From contig JANRIX010000002.1 in NCBI GenBank assembly GCA_033764435.1, forward strand, positions 81,769 through 145,768: 64,000 nucleotides of DNA. The letters run 5' to 3'. Shown in pieces: positions 19,448 to 27,372 of the stretch (its first letter is position 1; each line of letters starts with the position of its first letter). Origin of the DNA: JAEUMY01 sp033764435. GTDB taxonomy: Bacteria; Pseudomonadota; Gammaproteobacteria; Burkholderiales; Usitatibacteraceae. Below the pieces are notes generated by a model. That model did not search any database, was not told the DNA's origin, and saw nothing but the letters and a program-made list of their open reading frames with translations. A program made the position numbers and the translations under genes.

Positions 19448-19459
19448 GCGAATATTCGC
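19448..19459. repeat. Iterated palindrome, copy 10 (intergenic)
   Basis: Exact 14-mer between the CHASE2 cyclase stop and the MBL start. Flanking GGGCCCTGCG and CGCAAGACCCGGG extend an imperfect GC-rich inverted repeat. Confidence 0.95.
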
Positions 19460-19482
19460 AAGACCCGGGGCTTGAGTGCAGG

Positions 19483-21762
19483 CTATTTCGTCTTGAACAC
19501 GAACACGCCATCCCAATCCGGGGCGAGGTCCTGCTTGCGCAGATCGGCGATGCGGTCGAGATACACCTTGTAGACCTTGGTGGTCGGTGCAGCCTGGGAA
19601 AGTGCCACCAGCATGCGCTCGGCTTCGTCCCATTGCTGCGCGCGGTACTTGGCCAATGCCTTGTGGAAGCGCTCGACTTCATCGATGGCGGACTCGCCCA
19701 CTTCACCGATGAGGCCCACGGGTTCGAAGATGGCGACCGGCTCAAGCTTGCCCTTCACGCGCACCTTGTCGAGTTCCTTGTAGATGGCGATGGGGGCAGC
19801 CTTCACGATGTTCTCCGACACGAGGATGCCAACGCCGTACTCCTTGGTCAGGCCTTCCAGACGTGCACCCAGGTTCACCGCGTCGCCCATGACCGTGTAC
19901 GCGCGGCGGAAGGACGAGCCCATGTTGCCCACGCTCATCTTGCCGCAGTTGAGACCGACACCGATGTGCAAGGCCGGCCAGCCCTTCTCCTTGAACGGCG
20001 CATCCAGCTTGCGGATGTCCTTCTGCATTTGCAGCGCGGTCTTGATGCCGTGCTCGGCATGCTTGTCGTCCGGCAGCGGCGCACCCCAGAACGCCATGAT
20101 GGCATCGCCGATGTATTTGTCGATGGTGCCGCGCTGCCCCTGTACCACCTCGGTCATCGGGGTGAGGTAGGCGTTCATCATCTTTTCCAGCTGATCGGCA
20201 GGCAGGCTTTCCGAGATGGTGGTGAAGTCACGCACGTCGGAAAAGAGCACGGTCATCTCGCGCGTCTCGCCGGCCATGGAGTAGCCCTCGGGGTTCTGGG
20301 CCATCTCCGCCACCAGTTCGCGCGGCACGTATTCGCCGAACTTGGACACGATCTGGCGCTTCTGCCGCGCCTCGGCGAAGAAGCCGTAGGCCATGTTGAA
20401 CACGTACAGGATGAACGTCATCAGGAGCGGCATCGCGATGCTGTACACGGTGTTCTTTGACGACCAGTTGTACATGTTGAAGCCGATGAAAGCGGCGAGA
20501 ATGCCGATGGTCATCAGCGTGGCCATGAGTGGCGAGAGGCGCGGAAGCAGCAGCACCATCATGAGACCGGTGATGAACATCAGAAAGGCGCCGACCTCGC
20601 CGTCGTACTGCGAGCGCTCCTTGATGGAGTTGTTCAGCATGCCCGACAGCAGGTTGGCGTGAACTTCAACCCCGGGGTACGCGGCGCCGACGGGCGTGTT
20701 CCGCAGGTCCAGCAGGCCCTGCGCGGAGGTGCCAAGGATGGCGATCTTGCCGACCAGTTCGTTTTCCGGGAGTGTGCCGCGGATGATGTCGGTGGCAGAG
20801 ATGTACTTGAAGCTGGGCGACTCGCCACGATACGGCACCAGCGCCGTGGTCAGTTCGTCCACGGCGATGCGTGTGTTGCCCACAATGAAGGCTTCGGGAC
20901 CGTAGATCCAAGCCTTGTCCCGCTCATCGAATTCGACCCGGAGGGGATGGTTGTCCAGGTAGGTCCGGTACATCGCCAGCGAGAGGGACTCGTAGTACCC
21001 GCCCTGGAACTTGGCCAGCATGGGTACGCGCCGGATAATGCCGTCCTGGTCCAGGTCAGGCAGCAGATGGCCGGTATTGGCCGAATTGTCCTGGATGATC
21101 TTGAGGTTGCCGCTGTAGCCATCCATTTCGATGGCCACGATGTTGCGTTTGCGGTTGGAGTTCGGGTCCTTGAACGTGTCGACTGTGAATGTCGGGGCGG
21201 GCAGCGCACCAATCTGCAGTTTGGAGGATGCGGCGATGTTGGAAGAACCGACGAAGCCCAGCACCACCGGGTAGTTCTTGATGGTGTCGGCGAAGAGCGC
21301 GTCGTAGTTGAGATCCTTGCGCAGCCGTGGCATGACCGACTGGAACTCGCTGTTCCCGCTCAGTGCATCCTTGGCCAGCTCCTCCAGGGTTTTCAGGCCG
21401 GAGGTTTCGTCCGGCTCCGAAAACACGATGTCGTAGCCGAGCACCTTCAGCTTGTACTTGTCGAAGGCCTGACGGGTGAGCAGCGCCATCTTGTCGCGCG
21501 GCCACGGCCAGCGGCCTTCTGCCTGCAGGCTTTTTTCGTCCAGGTCGATGATGACCACGCGGTCCTCGACCGTGCGTGGCATCGTCAGGCGCAGCCGGGT
21601 GTCGTAGGCCTGCAGCTCCAGCTGCTTGAAGAAGGTGATGTTGATGGCCCCAACCTCGCACATGATGAAGAAGATCACCACAGCAAAGCTGAGCGCGGCG
21701 CGGATCACCGCGTTGACCGAGTTGAAGTACTTCTTCCAGAGGGTGGAAAACTGAATGGCCAT
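19483..21762 (-). CDS. CHASE2 adenylate/guanylate cyclase
   Basis: This 759-residue membrane cyclase has an N-terminal membrane segment near 20-40 and a large periplasmic CHASE2 domain (VVIIDLDEKSLQAEGRWPWPR). About three membrane segments lie near 375-450, and a class III cyclase domain follows from about 500. Metal-binding D509 sits in FSDVRDF, with the second Asp in KYIGDAIM, and GDAVNLGARLEGL supplies the catalytic Asn and Arg. The C-terminal ~90 residues form a helical tail. The ATG at 21762 is preferred over the longer frame to 21876 because the hydrophobic segment then sits near the N-terminus. It is the second cyclase in the window and lies near a CHASE2 kinase. Confidence 0.9.
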   Translation of the reverse strand: MAIQFSTLWKKYFNSVNAVIRAALSFAVVIFFIMCEVGAINITFFKQLELQAYDTRLRLTMPRTVEDRVVIIDLDEKSLQAEGRWPWPRDKMALLTRQAFDKYKLKVLGYDIVFSEPDETSGLKTLEELAKDALSGNSEFQSVMPRLRKDLNYDALFADTIKNYPVVLGFVGSSNIAASSKLQIGALPAPTFTVDTFKDPNSNRKRNIVAIEMDGYSGNLKIIQDNSANTGHLLPDLDQDGIIRRVPMLAKFQGGYYESLSLAMYRTYLDNHPLRVEFDERDKAWIYGPEAFIVGNTRIAVDELTTALVPYRGESPSFKYISATDIIRGTLPENELVGKIAILGTSAQGLLDLRNTPVGAAYPGVEVHANLLSGMLNNSIKERSQYDGEVGAFLMFITGLMMVLLLPRLSPLMATLMTIGILAAFIGFNMYNWSSKNTVYSIAMPLLMTFILYVFNMAYGFFAEARQKRQIVSKFGEYVPRELVAEMAQNPEGYSMAGETREMTVLFSDVRDFTTISESLPADQLEKMMNAYLTPMTEVVQGQRGTIDKYIGDAIMAFWGAPLPDDKHAEHGIKTALQMQKDIRKLDAPFKEKGWPALHIGVGLNCGKMSVGNMGSSFRRAYTVMGDAVNLGARLEGLTKEYGVGILVSENIVKAAPIAIYKELDKVRVKGKLEPVAIFEPVGLIGEVGESAIDEVERFHKALAKYRAQQWDEAERMLVALSQAAPTTKVYKVYLDRIADLRKQDLAPDWDGVFVFKTK

Positions 21763-21999
21763 GGTCGTGTCTTTGTCTGGTTGTATGGACGGCCGGCAAC
21801 CGGTCTCGGGCCTGGACACCATCCTCTCCCCGGGATGGCGCGAAAACAATAGCACAGTGACCGCGGCATCAGCCATCCTGGCCGTAAAAGTCGGCTATGC
21901 TGGCCGCCCGAATGCCGTGAACATGCGATGGCCGCCGCGCGGCGCTGTCAACAACGTACGCGCTACCGCGCTGCCCGGATGCTTCACCGGCTGTCCCAA

Positions 22000-22011
22000 G
22001 CGAATATTCGC
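22000..22011. repeat. Iterated palindrome, copy 11 (at CDF start)
   Basis: Exact, flanked A...C; ends one base before the ATG of the cation efflux gene. Confidence 0.95.
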
Positions 22012-22012
22012 C

Positions 22013-22987
22013 ATGCCCGAACCCGCACCGCCGCTGTCGGACTCCACTTCATCGCCCCCGGCCGTGGACCGCACGCGGCCGGGTGTGCCCGACGCGCCCC
22101 GTATTCGGCTGACCCATTACGCGTGGCTGTCGCTGGCGACCTCTGCCGTGGTGATCCTGCTCAAGGGCGGCGCGTGGTGGGTGACCGGTTCAGTCGCCTT
22201 GCTGTCGGATGCGCTCGAGAGCGGGGTCAACCTGGTCGCGGCCGTCATCGCGCTCGCATCGCTCACCTACGCCCGGCGCGGCCCGGACGAGGATCACCCG
22301 TTCGGTCACGGCAAGGTCGAGTTTTTTTCCAGCGGTGTCGAGGGCGGGCTCATCTTTGTCGCCGCCGGCCTGATCCTGTGGACGTCGGTGCCGCGCCTTT
22401 GGGCGCCGGTGCCGATCGAGTCGGCACCCATCGGCCTTGCGCTGTCTGTGGTGGCGTCGATTGCCAACGCTGTCTGCGCGCAGGTGCTGCTGCGTGCCGG
22501 TCGCGAGCACCGTTCCATCACGCTGGAGGCGGATGGCCGCCATCTCATGACCGATGTGTGGACCACGGCGGGCGTGGTGGTGGCGCTGGTGCTGGTGGCC
22601 GTCACCGGCTGGATCTGGCTTGATGCCGTGATCGCCATCCTCGTCGGACTGCACATTCTGGCGGAGGGTTGGCGGCTCATGCGCCGGTCATTCGATGGCC
22701 TCATGGACAAAAGCATTCCCGAGGACGAGTTGGAGAAGGTCCGCGCCGTGCTGGACCGGCTGCGTGCCGGCGGCAACGATTATCACGCGCTGCGCACGCG
22801 GCAGGCCGGGCGAGTCCATTTCATTGATGTCCACGTGCTGGTGCCCGGCGCCATGACCGTCCAGGCGGGACATGATCTGGTGGAGCAGGTTGAGGCGGAT
22901 CTCCGGGCGGCGGTGCCGCATGCGGAAGTCCTGATCCACCTCGAACCGCTGGAAGATCCCCGCGCCTGGCAGGATCTCCCGGCCTGA
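22013..22987 (+). CDS. Cation diffusion facilitator efflux protein
   Basis: This 324-residue CDF-family transporter exports divalent metal ions such as zinc, iron or manganese in exchange for protons. Six membrane segments lie in the first ~230 residues, with the family motifs LLSDALESGVNLVAA and HPFGHGKVEFFSS. The C-terminal cytoplasmic domain ends with HVLVPGAMTVQAGHDLVEQVE and HAEVLIHLEP. The metal cannot be assigned by eye. The ATG is one base after an exact iterated palindrome (22000-22011), which therefore occupies the position where a ribosome site would normally be. Confidence 0.88.
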   Translation: MPEPAPPLSDSTSSPPAVDRTRPGVPDAPRIRLTHYAWLSLATSAVVILLKGGAWWVTGSVALLSDALESGVNLVAAVIALASLTYARRGPDEDHPFGHGKVEFFSSGVEGGLIFVAAGLILWTSVPRLWAPVPIESAPIGLALSVVASIANAVCAQVLLRAGREHRSITLEADGRHLMTDVWTTAGVVVALVLVAVTGWIWLDAVIAILVGLHILAEGWRLMRRSFDGLMDKSIPEDELEKVRAVLDRLRAGGNDYHALRTRQAGRVHFIDVHVLVPGAMTVQAGHDLVEQVEADLRAAVPHAEVLIHLEPLEDPRAWQDLPA

Positions 22988-23024
22988 CAGCCGGGGCCAT
23001 CGCCCGGCACGACTCACTGCAAAG

Positions 23025-23396
23025 TCAGTTGACCGTCGAAATGGGCTCCGCACCCGCGCCGCCCGAACGCGCGAGGCGCGCATGCTTTTCGGCCATCTCG
23101 GTGTCGCCCAGCTTCATCAGTGCCTCGGCGAGCATTTCATGCGCCTCTCTGGCCTGCGGCCAGCGGGTGACGATCTTGTGCAGGGCGCGAGCGGCGCGGA
23201 GGTGTTGCTGGTCTTCCATCAACAGCCGGGCGCGGGCGATGCCCTGGTTCGGCGTGTCCAGCGGCACGGCGATGGAGTTGTGGCCATGATTGTCGGTCCA
23301 GAGATTGCTCGGGCCGGCGTGTCCGGCGGCGGACAGGGCCAGCATGGCGGCGGCGATCAGTACTTGTGCGGAGAGTTTGCGCGGGGAGGTGTTCAT
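23025..23396 (-). CDS. Small exported TPR-like protein
   Basis: This 123-residue protein has a signal peptide (residues 1-27, ending AAGHA) and a helical C-terminal half that resembles one or two TPR units (ARALHKIVTRWPQAREAHEMLAEALMKLGDTEMAEKHARLA). GGAG sits nine bases before the ATG at 23396, which fixes the start. The function is unknown. It could be an adaptor in the periplasm. Confidence 0.6.
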   Translation of the reverse strand: MNTSPRKLSAQVLIAAAMLALSAAGHAGPSNLWTDNHGHNSIAVPLDTPNQGIARARLLMEDQQHLRAARALHKIVTRWPQAREAHEMLAEALMKLGDTEMAEKHARLARSGGAGAEPISTVN

Positions 23397-23676
23397 GGTG
23401 ACTCCATCAGGGCTCGCAGCACACGCTGCGCACTGATATTGATTCCCTGCGCGCCACAAGTTCGTACCAGTGTGTACCGCAGGGTCACCGCGCTTGGCGA
23501 TTGAGGCCAGCGCAGGGCAGATCAGGTGAATGGACGCGCATTCGAGCAAGCCGGACAGAAACCGGGACACGCCGTGGCGGCCGATGCAGTCCGGGCCGCA
23601 TTTGGTCACAGATCAATGGTGGCGCGGATCCAGACGCGCGGGCCTGCGAATATTCGCCGTGGCCCCCCGCGTTGCG
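23397..23676. other. Intergenic, one iterated palindrome
   Basis: No gene was found on either strand. The stretch holds an exact iterated palindrome at 23646-23657, 19 bases downstream of the stop of the minus-strand YCII gene. No terminator with a T-run was seen. Confidence 0.5.
23646..23657. repeat. Iterated palindrome, copy 12 (intergenic)
   Basis: Exact, flanked T...C, 19 bases beyond the YCII stop. Confidence 0.95.
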
Positions 23677-24096
23677 TCAGGGCGAGGGCTTCCGCTCGCT
23701 GCCGACCTGACCGGGATAGAAGACCCGCATTTCGGCCAGGGTGAACTTGAAGGTGCCCGCCTTCATCGACGGATCGGCTTCGATGAGCGCGCGGGCCTCG
23801 GCCTCATCCGCCGCTTCGATCACGATGAGCCCCTTGTCTGCGTAGCGCGCGCCCATCCGAATGCGGCCTTCATCGCGCAGCTTCTTCAGGTGCGCCGAAT
23901 GCTCCCGGAAAAACGCCTGCTGGGGCGGCGGCTTGGCCGTATCCCAACCGGGGCCGGTGGTGATTTCGACGGCGAACAGCTTGGGCGTCGCCGCCGCTGC
24001 CGGGGTCGCTGGCTGTGCGGCGATCGGCGTCGAGCAGGACAGGGCAGTCAACGACAACACCGCCAGCCAGACGCCGAGAGCGCGCACGGAAATCAC
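23677..24096 (-). CDS. YCII-related exported protein
   Basis: This 139-residue protein has a signal peptide with a cysteine-containing end (LTALSCST), possibly lipidated, followed by a YciI-like ferredoxin-fold domain (FFREHSAHLKKLRDEGRIRMGARYADKGLIVIEAADEAEARALIEADPSMKAG). Its ATG overlaps the stop of the upstream response regulator by four bases (ATGA), indicating translational coupling. Exported YCII proteins are poorly characterised, so the function is unknown. Confidence 0.72.
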   Translation of the reverse strand: MISVRALGVWLAVLSLTALSCSTPIAAQPATPAAAATPKLFAVEITTGPGWDTAKPPPQQAFFREHSAHLKKLRDEGRIRMGARYADKGLIVIEAADEAEARALIEADPSMKAGTFKFTLAEMRVFYPGQVGSERKPSP

Positions 24097-24869
24097 CAGG
24101 CGGTGGGGCTGAAGAGATAGCCGTGGGGACGGATGGTCTTGATGCGCGATGAGGCCACGGCATCGTCACCGAGCTTCCGGCGCAGGCGGGAAATGCGCGA
24201 GTCGATGGAACGGTCGGTGCCGTCGTAGTCGAGGCCGCGCAGCGCCTTCAGGATTTCGTTGCGGGTGAGCACCTTGCCGGCATGCGATGCGAGCAGCCAC
24301 AGGAGGTCGAACTCGGCGGTGGTGAGATCGATGTTGCGGCCGTTCAGATTGACCTCACGGGCCACGAAGTGGATGCGCAGCTTGCCGAACTGCAGGGCTT
24401 CGCTTTCGCTGGCCGGTTTTTCGCTCTGGGTGGAGCGGCGCAGGATGGCCTTGATATGGGCCAGCAGCACACGCGGCTGCACGGGCTTGGCCAGGTAGTC
24501 GTCGGCGCCCAGCTCCAGGCCAAGCACCTGGTCGAAATCTTCCTCGCGCGCGGTGAGCATGACCACGGGTGTCTCACCGAGCGGGCCGCCCTGGCCGCGC
24601 AGCTCCCGGCAAATCTCGAATCCATCCTTGCCGGGGAGCATTACGTCTAGCACGATGAGGTCAGGTTGTTCGCGCGCGATGCGGTCCAACGCGCGATCAC
24701 CGCGAGATTCGCACAGCACTTCCATGTCGTTCTTGGACAGGTAGTCGGCGATGAGGTTGGCGAGGCCAGTGTCATCCTCCACCACGAGGACACGGTGCGA
24801 GGTGGGGGCGACAGCCGGAGGCGGGGGCAGGGTGGGTTGAGGCATGGGGCGGCTGGCCTGCAGATCCAT
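24093..24869 (-). CDS. RstA-like response regulator
   Basis: This 258-residue OmpR-family regulator has a ~25-residue Pro-rich N-terminal extension, a receiver (VVEDD, phosphoacceptor D75 in LIVLDVMLPG, Lys in LAKPVQ) and a winged-helix domain ending TIRPHGYLFSP. It lies 119 bases downstream of an RstB-like sensor kinase on the same strand and probably pairs with it. Its stop overlaps the YCII gene start. Confidence 0.88.
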   Translation of the reverse strand: MDLQASRPMPQPTLPPPPAVAPTSHRVLVVEDDTGLANLIADYLSKNDMEVLCESRGDRALDRIAREQPDLIVLDVMLPGKDGFEICRELRGQGGPLGETPVVMLTAREEDFDQVLGLELGADDYLAKPVQPRVLLAHIKAILRRSTQSEKPASESEALQFGKLRIHFVAREVNLNGRNIDLTTAEFDLLWLLASHAGKVLTRNEILKALRGLDYDGTDRSIDSRISRLRRKLGDDAVASSRIKTIRPHGYLFSPTAW

Positions 24870-24988
24870 ATGGAGCTCCTAGTGTAGCGGCTTTGTCGAC
24901 GGGCGCCGGGACTCACCCGGCGATCGGCGTCAGCGTGCGCGGACCGCAATCAGGGCACCCGCGGACGCCGAACGTCACACACTGAAGA

Positions 24989-26386
24989 TTAGACGCTTGC
25001 CGGAGCGGGATTCGTAGCGGTTTGTGCCGGCGCATGACGGTTCGTCACCGCAGGGCTGCGACCGGGGACGGACACCTGCCATTCGATGATGATGCGTGCG
25101 CCGCCAGCCGGCGAGACGCCCATGCGCGCGGTGCCGCCATGCCAGACGGCAATCTGGCGCACGATGGCGAGCCCCATGCCAAAGCCGCCAGTGGCCCTGT
25201 CGCGGCTTTTGTCGAGCCGGGTGAAGGGCTGAAACAGGCGTTCATGCTCGCTGGTCGGGATGCCGGGCCCGTCGTCATCGACGGTGATGCGGAACGCCTC
25301 GGCGTCCTGGCTCACGTCGACCCGAATGGTGGTCTCGGCGAAGCGGAGCGCGTTGCGCAGCAGGTTGGACAGCGCGCGGGCCATATAGCGCGGCTCGCAG
25401 ACCAGCTCGGCCACCTTCAGATTACCCTCGATGGCGATGGCCTTGCCGGTAGCCTCGGCTTCGGCATCGGCAAGGCGCCGGGCAGCATCCAGTATGTCCT
25501 CCAGCCAAGGGGCCGCGGGCACCTTGACCAGGACCACGTCGGGCGTACCACTTTCCAGCTTGGCGTAGGTTAGCAACTCACTCGATAGCTCATCCAGTTC
25601 ATCGATGTCCCGATCCATCAAGGCGAGATAGCGGTCCTTGCCCTCTGGGGTGGGTTCATCGGTGGCGAGATGCTGGCTGAAACGAAGCCTAGCCAATGGC
25701 GTACGCAGCTCATGCGAGACCGAGTTGGTCAGTTCCTTCTGCGAAGTGATGAGCGAGCGGATACGCGTCGTCATTTCATTGAAGCGGTGGGCGAAGTCAA
25801 ATAGCGGCGAGCTCTTTGGCATGTCCACCTGCACGTCCAGATCGCCGGTGCCGACTTTCTCCGCCGCGCCGCGCAGCGCCATCAGGTCGCGCCAGAACGG
25901 CCGCACCCAGAACCAGAGCAGCAGCGCCACCATGAGGAATTCAATGGTCCAGTTGATCGCGTAGATCTCGCGGCGCATGTCCCTCGGACCGGGAAATTCC
26001 AGCAGGATGACCTGGTCGCTGTCGCCTACGCGCTTCGAGAGGAAGTAGCCGCCGGGCTTGCGTTCATGGGTGAGCATGCGCCCGGTTTCGAGCGCTGCGA
26101 GACTTTCGCCATTCAGGGAAAACCTTTCCTGCAGCGTGGCGCGCGACTCCAGACTCAGGGGCGTGCCGAAGCCTGGCTTCATCTGCGCAACCTTCTCCTG
26201 CCACGTTGCCGGCGGTGAGCGCTGCAACTCCTGCTCGATCATGAAGAAGGTGCCACTGAAGCGTTCGCGCACATTGACCGGCGTGGACAGCGAACGGAAA
26301 TAGTCGATGACTTCCGTCTGGATGTAGAACGACACCACGAGGGTGGCGATCAACAGGCCATACATCTTTATGAATAGACGGATCAT
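24989..26386 (-). CDS. RstB-like sensor histidine kinase
   Basis: This 465-residue kinase has membrane segments at about 6-24 and 143-165 flanking a ~115-residue periplasmic domain, then HAMP and HisKA with NSVSHELRTPLARLRF (phospho-accepting His225). The HATPase domain has NLLRNALR, DDDGPGI, FTRLDKSRDRATGGFGMGLAIV. Organisation and the RDRATGG segment resemble E. coli RstB. A low-complexity tail of ~25 residues ends the protein. It heads the kinase-regulator-YCII group. Confidence 0.88.
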   Translation of the reverse strand: MIRLFIKMYGLLIATLVVSFYIQTEVIDYFRSLSTPVNVRERFSGTFFMIEQELQRSPPATWQEKVAQMKPGFGTPLSLESRATLQERFSLNGESLAALETGRMLTHERKPGGYFLSKRVGDSDQVILLEFPGPRDMRREIYAINWTIEFLMVALLLWFWVRPFWRDLMALRGAAEKVGTGDLDVQVDMPKSSPLFDFAHRFNEMTTRIRSLITSQKELTNSVSHELRTPLARLRFSQHLATDEPTPEGKDRYLALMDRDIDELDELSSELLTYAKLESGTPDVVLVKVPAAPWLEDILDAARRLADAEAEATGKAIAIEGNLKVAELVCEPRYMARALSNLLRNALRFAETTIRVDVSQDAEAFRITVDDDGPGIPTSEHERLFQPFTRLDKSRDRATGGFGMGLAIVRQIAVWHGGTARMGVSPAGGARIIIEWQVSVPGRSPAVTNRHAPAQTATNPAPASV

Positions 26387-26474
26387 GGTGGCGAGGGGGC
26401 TGCTTCAGCGATTCGGTGCGGTGTGAGGAAGTAGCCGGGGCGACAGAGCAGTGGCGACAGGTCTGGGCAACGGC

Positions 26475-26888
26475 TTAAGGGCCGACCGTCAGCGTCAGCG
26501 GCGCCGTGTCTTCCGCTGTATCGGTGCGCTGGGTCCGGGTGCCGGTGTCGTCGCCGGACTGGGAGGCCTGGTTGGCGGGTTCCGGGCGTGCTTCACTCGG
26601 TGACTTGGCTGCGGGCACCGATTTCAGTGGTGCAGGGGCGGCAGCTGGGGCAGGCGTCGACTTGGGCGTTTTGGGCGCGACAGCCGGTGGCGCCGGACGC
26701 TCGTCCTTTGCCGTGCCGGGTGCGCAGCCCGTACCGGAGCGAAAGTCCGGGTCGCACGGACCGAGCAAAGGGATCGCAGCGTGACCCGGTGCGCTAAAGC
26801 TTGCGGCGGACACGGCCACCGCGATGCAAACTTGCCGAATTCGCGGGGAGATCAACGAATGCTGGGGGTAGTCGGAGAGCAGGCGCAT
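26475..26888 (-). CDS. Pro/Ala-rich exported hypothetical protein
   Basis: This reading frame has a hydrophobic signal-like segment (IAVAVSAASFSAPGHA), then a short Cys-containing stretch and a Pro/Ala/Lys-rich low-complexity tail. It is 137 residues from the ATG at 26888. An alternative start is TTG at 27026, which has a strong GGGAGGGG ribosome-site-like run but would place the hydrophobic segment internally. No family was recognised. Coding status is uncertain. Confidence 0.4.
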   Translation of the reverse strand: MRLLSDYPQHSLISPRIRQVCIAVAVSAASFSAPGHAAIPLLGPCDPDFRSGTGCAPGTAKDERPAPPAVAPKTPKSTPAPAAAPAPLKSVPAAKSPSEARPEPANQASQSGDDTGTRTQRTDTAEDTAPLTLTVGP

Positions 26889-27216
26889 GGTGGCGGGGAC
26901 GGTGGGGGCAGCAGCGAGAACAACGGAGACGTTCGCATCACCCTGATCGTCGGAAAGTTGAAGATCGCCAAGGATACCGTGAAGGTCAGCAGGCGGCGAA
27001 GTTGAGCTGATGCGATTCCTGTTCAAGTTCCCCTCCCGATGTCATCTGCTCGTCGTCTCTGCACGTGGGCTAGTGCGGCAAGCTTGTGATGGTTGGCATG
27101 CTAGGCCGATTCGTGTGACGGTTTGTATCGGAAGTTGGTGAATTTGCACGGCATCATCACAATCTGTGCGGACGCGGGATTGTTGAGATAAAACTGAATG
27201 AATTGAAGAGCTTGGC

Positions 27217-27228
27217 GCGAATATTCGC
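27217..27228. repeat. Iterated palindrome, copy 13 (intergenic)
   Basis: Exact with C...G flanks, a 14-bp palindrome, 47 bases beyond the TonB-receptor terminator. Confidence 0.95.
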
Positions 27229-27275
27229 GTCCTCATGCGTGCTGATTGCGAATCGACAGAATCGAAGCTTGTTGT

Positions 27276-27313
27276 CAAAAAACAACAGCCGGTCCCCTTG
27301 CGAGGGCCGGCTG
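27276..27313 (-). terminator. Terminator of the TonB-dependent receptor gene
   Basis: A GC-rich hairpin with arms CAGCCGG(T)CCC and GGGCCGGCTG around a 7-base loop (27286-27313) is followed on the minus strand by a T-rich run. It lies 59 bases after the receptor stop codon. Confidence 0.75.
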
Positions 27314-27372
27314 CAACACTTTTGTGCTTCAGATCCGCTCACAGACTGGCAGCGGACCCGTCGCGAATGGCA

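Larger units (their letters stand above)
26889..27372. other. Intergenic with palindrome and terminator
   Basis: No other gene is supported here, apart from the possible 5' extension of the Pro/Ala-rich frame to 27026. The stretch holds one exact iterated palindrome (27217-27228) and the terminator of the TonB-dependent receptor gene (27276-27313). Confidence 0.5.
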
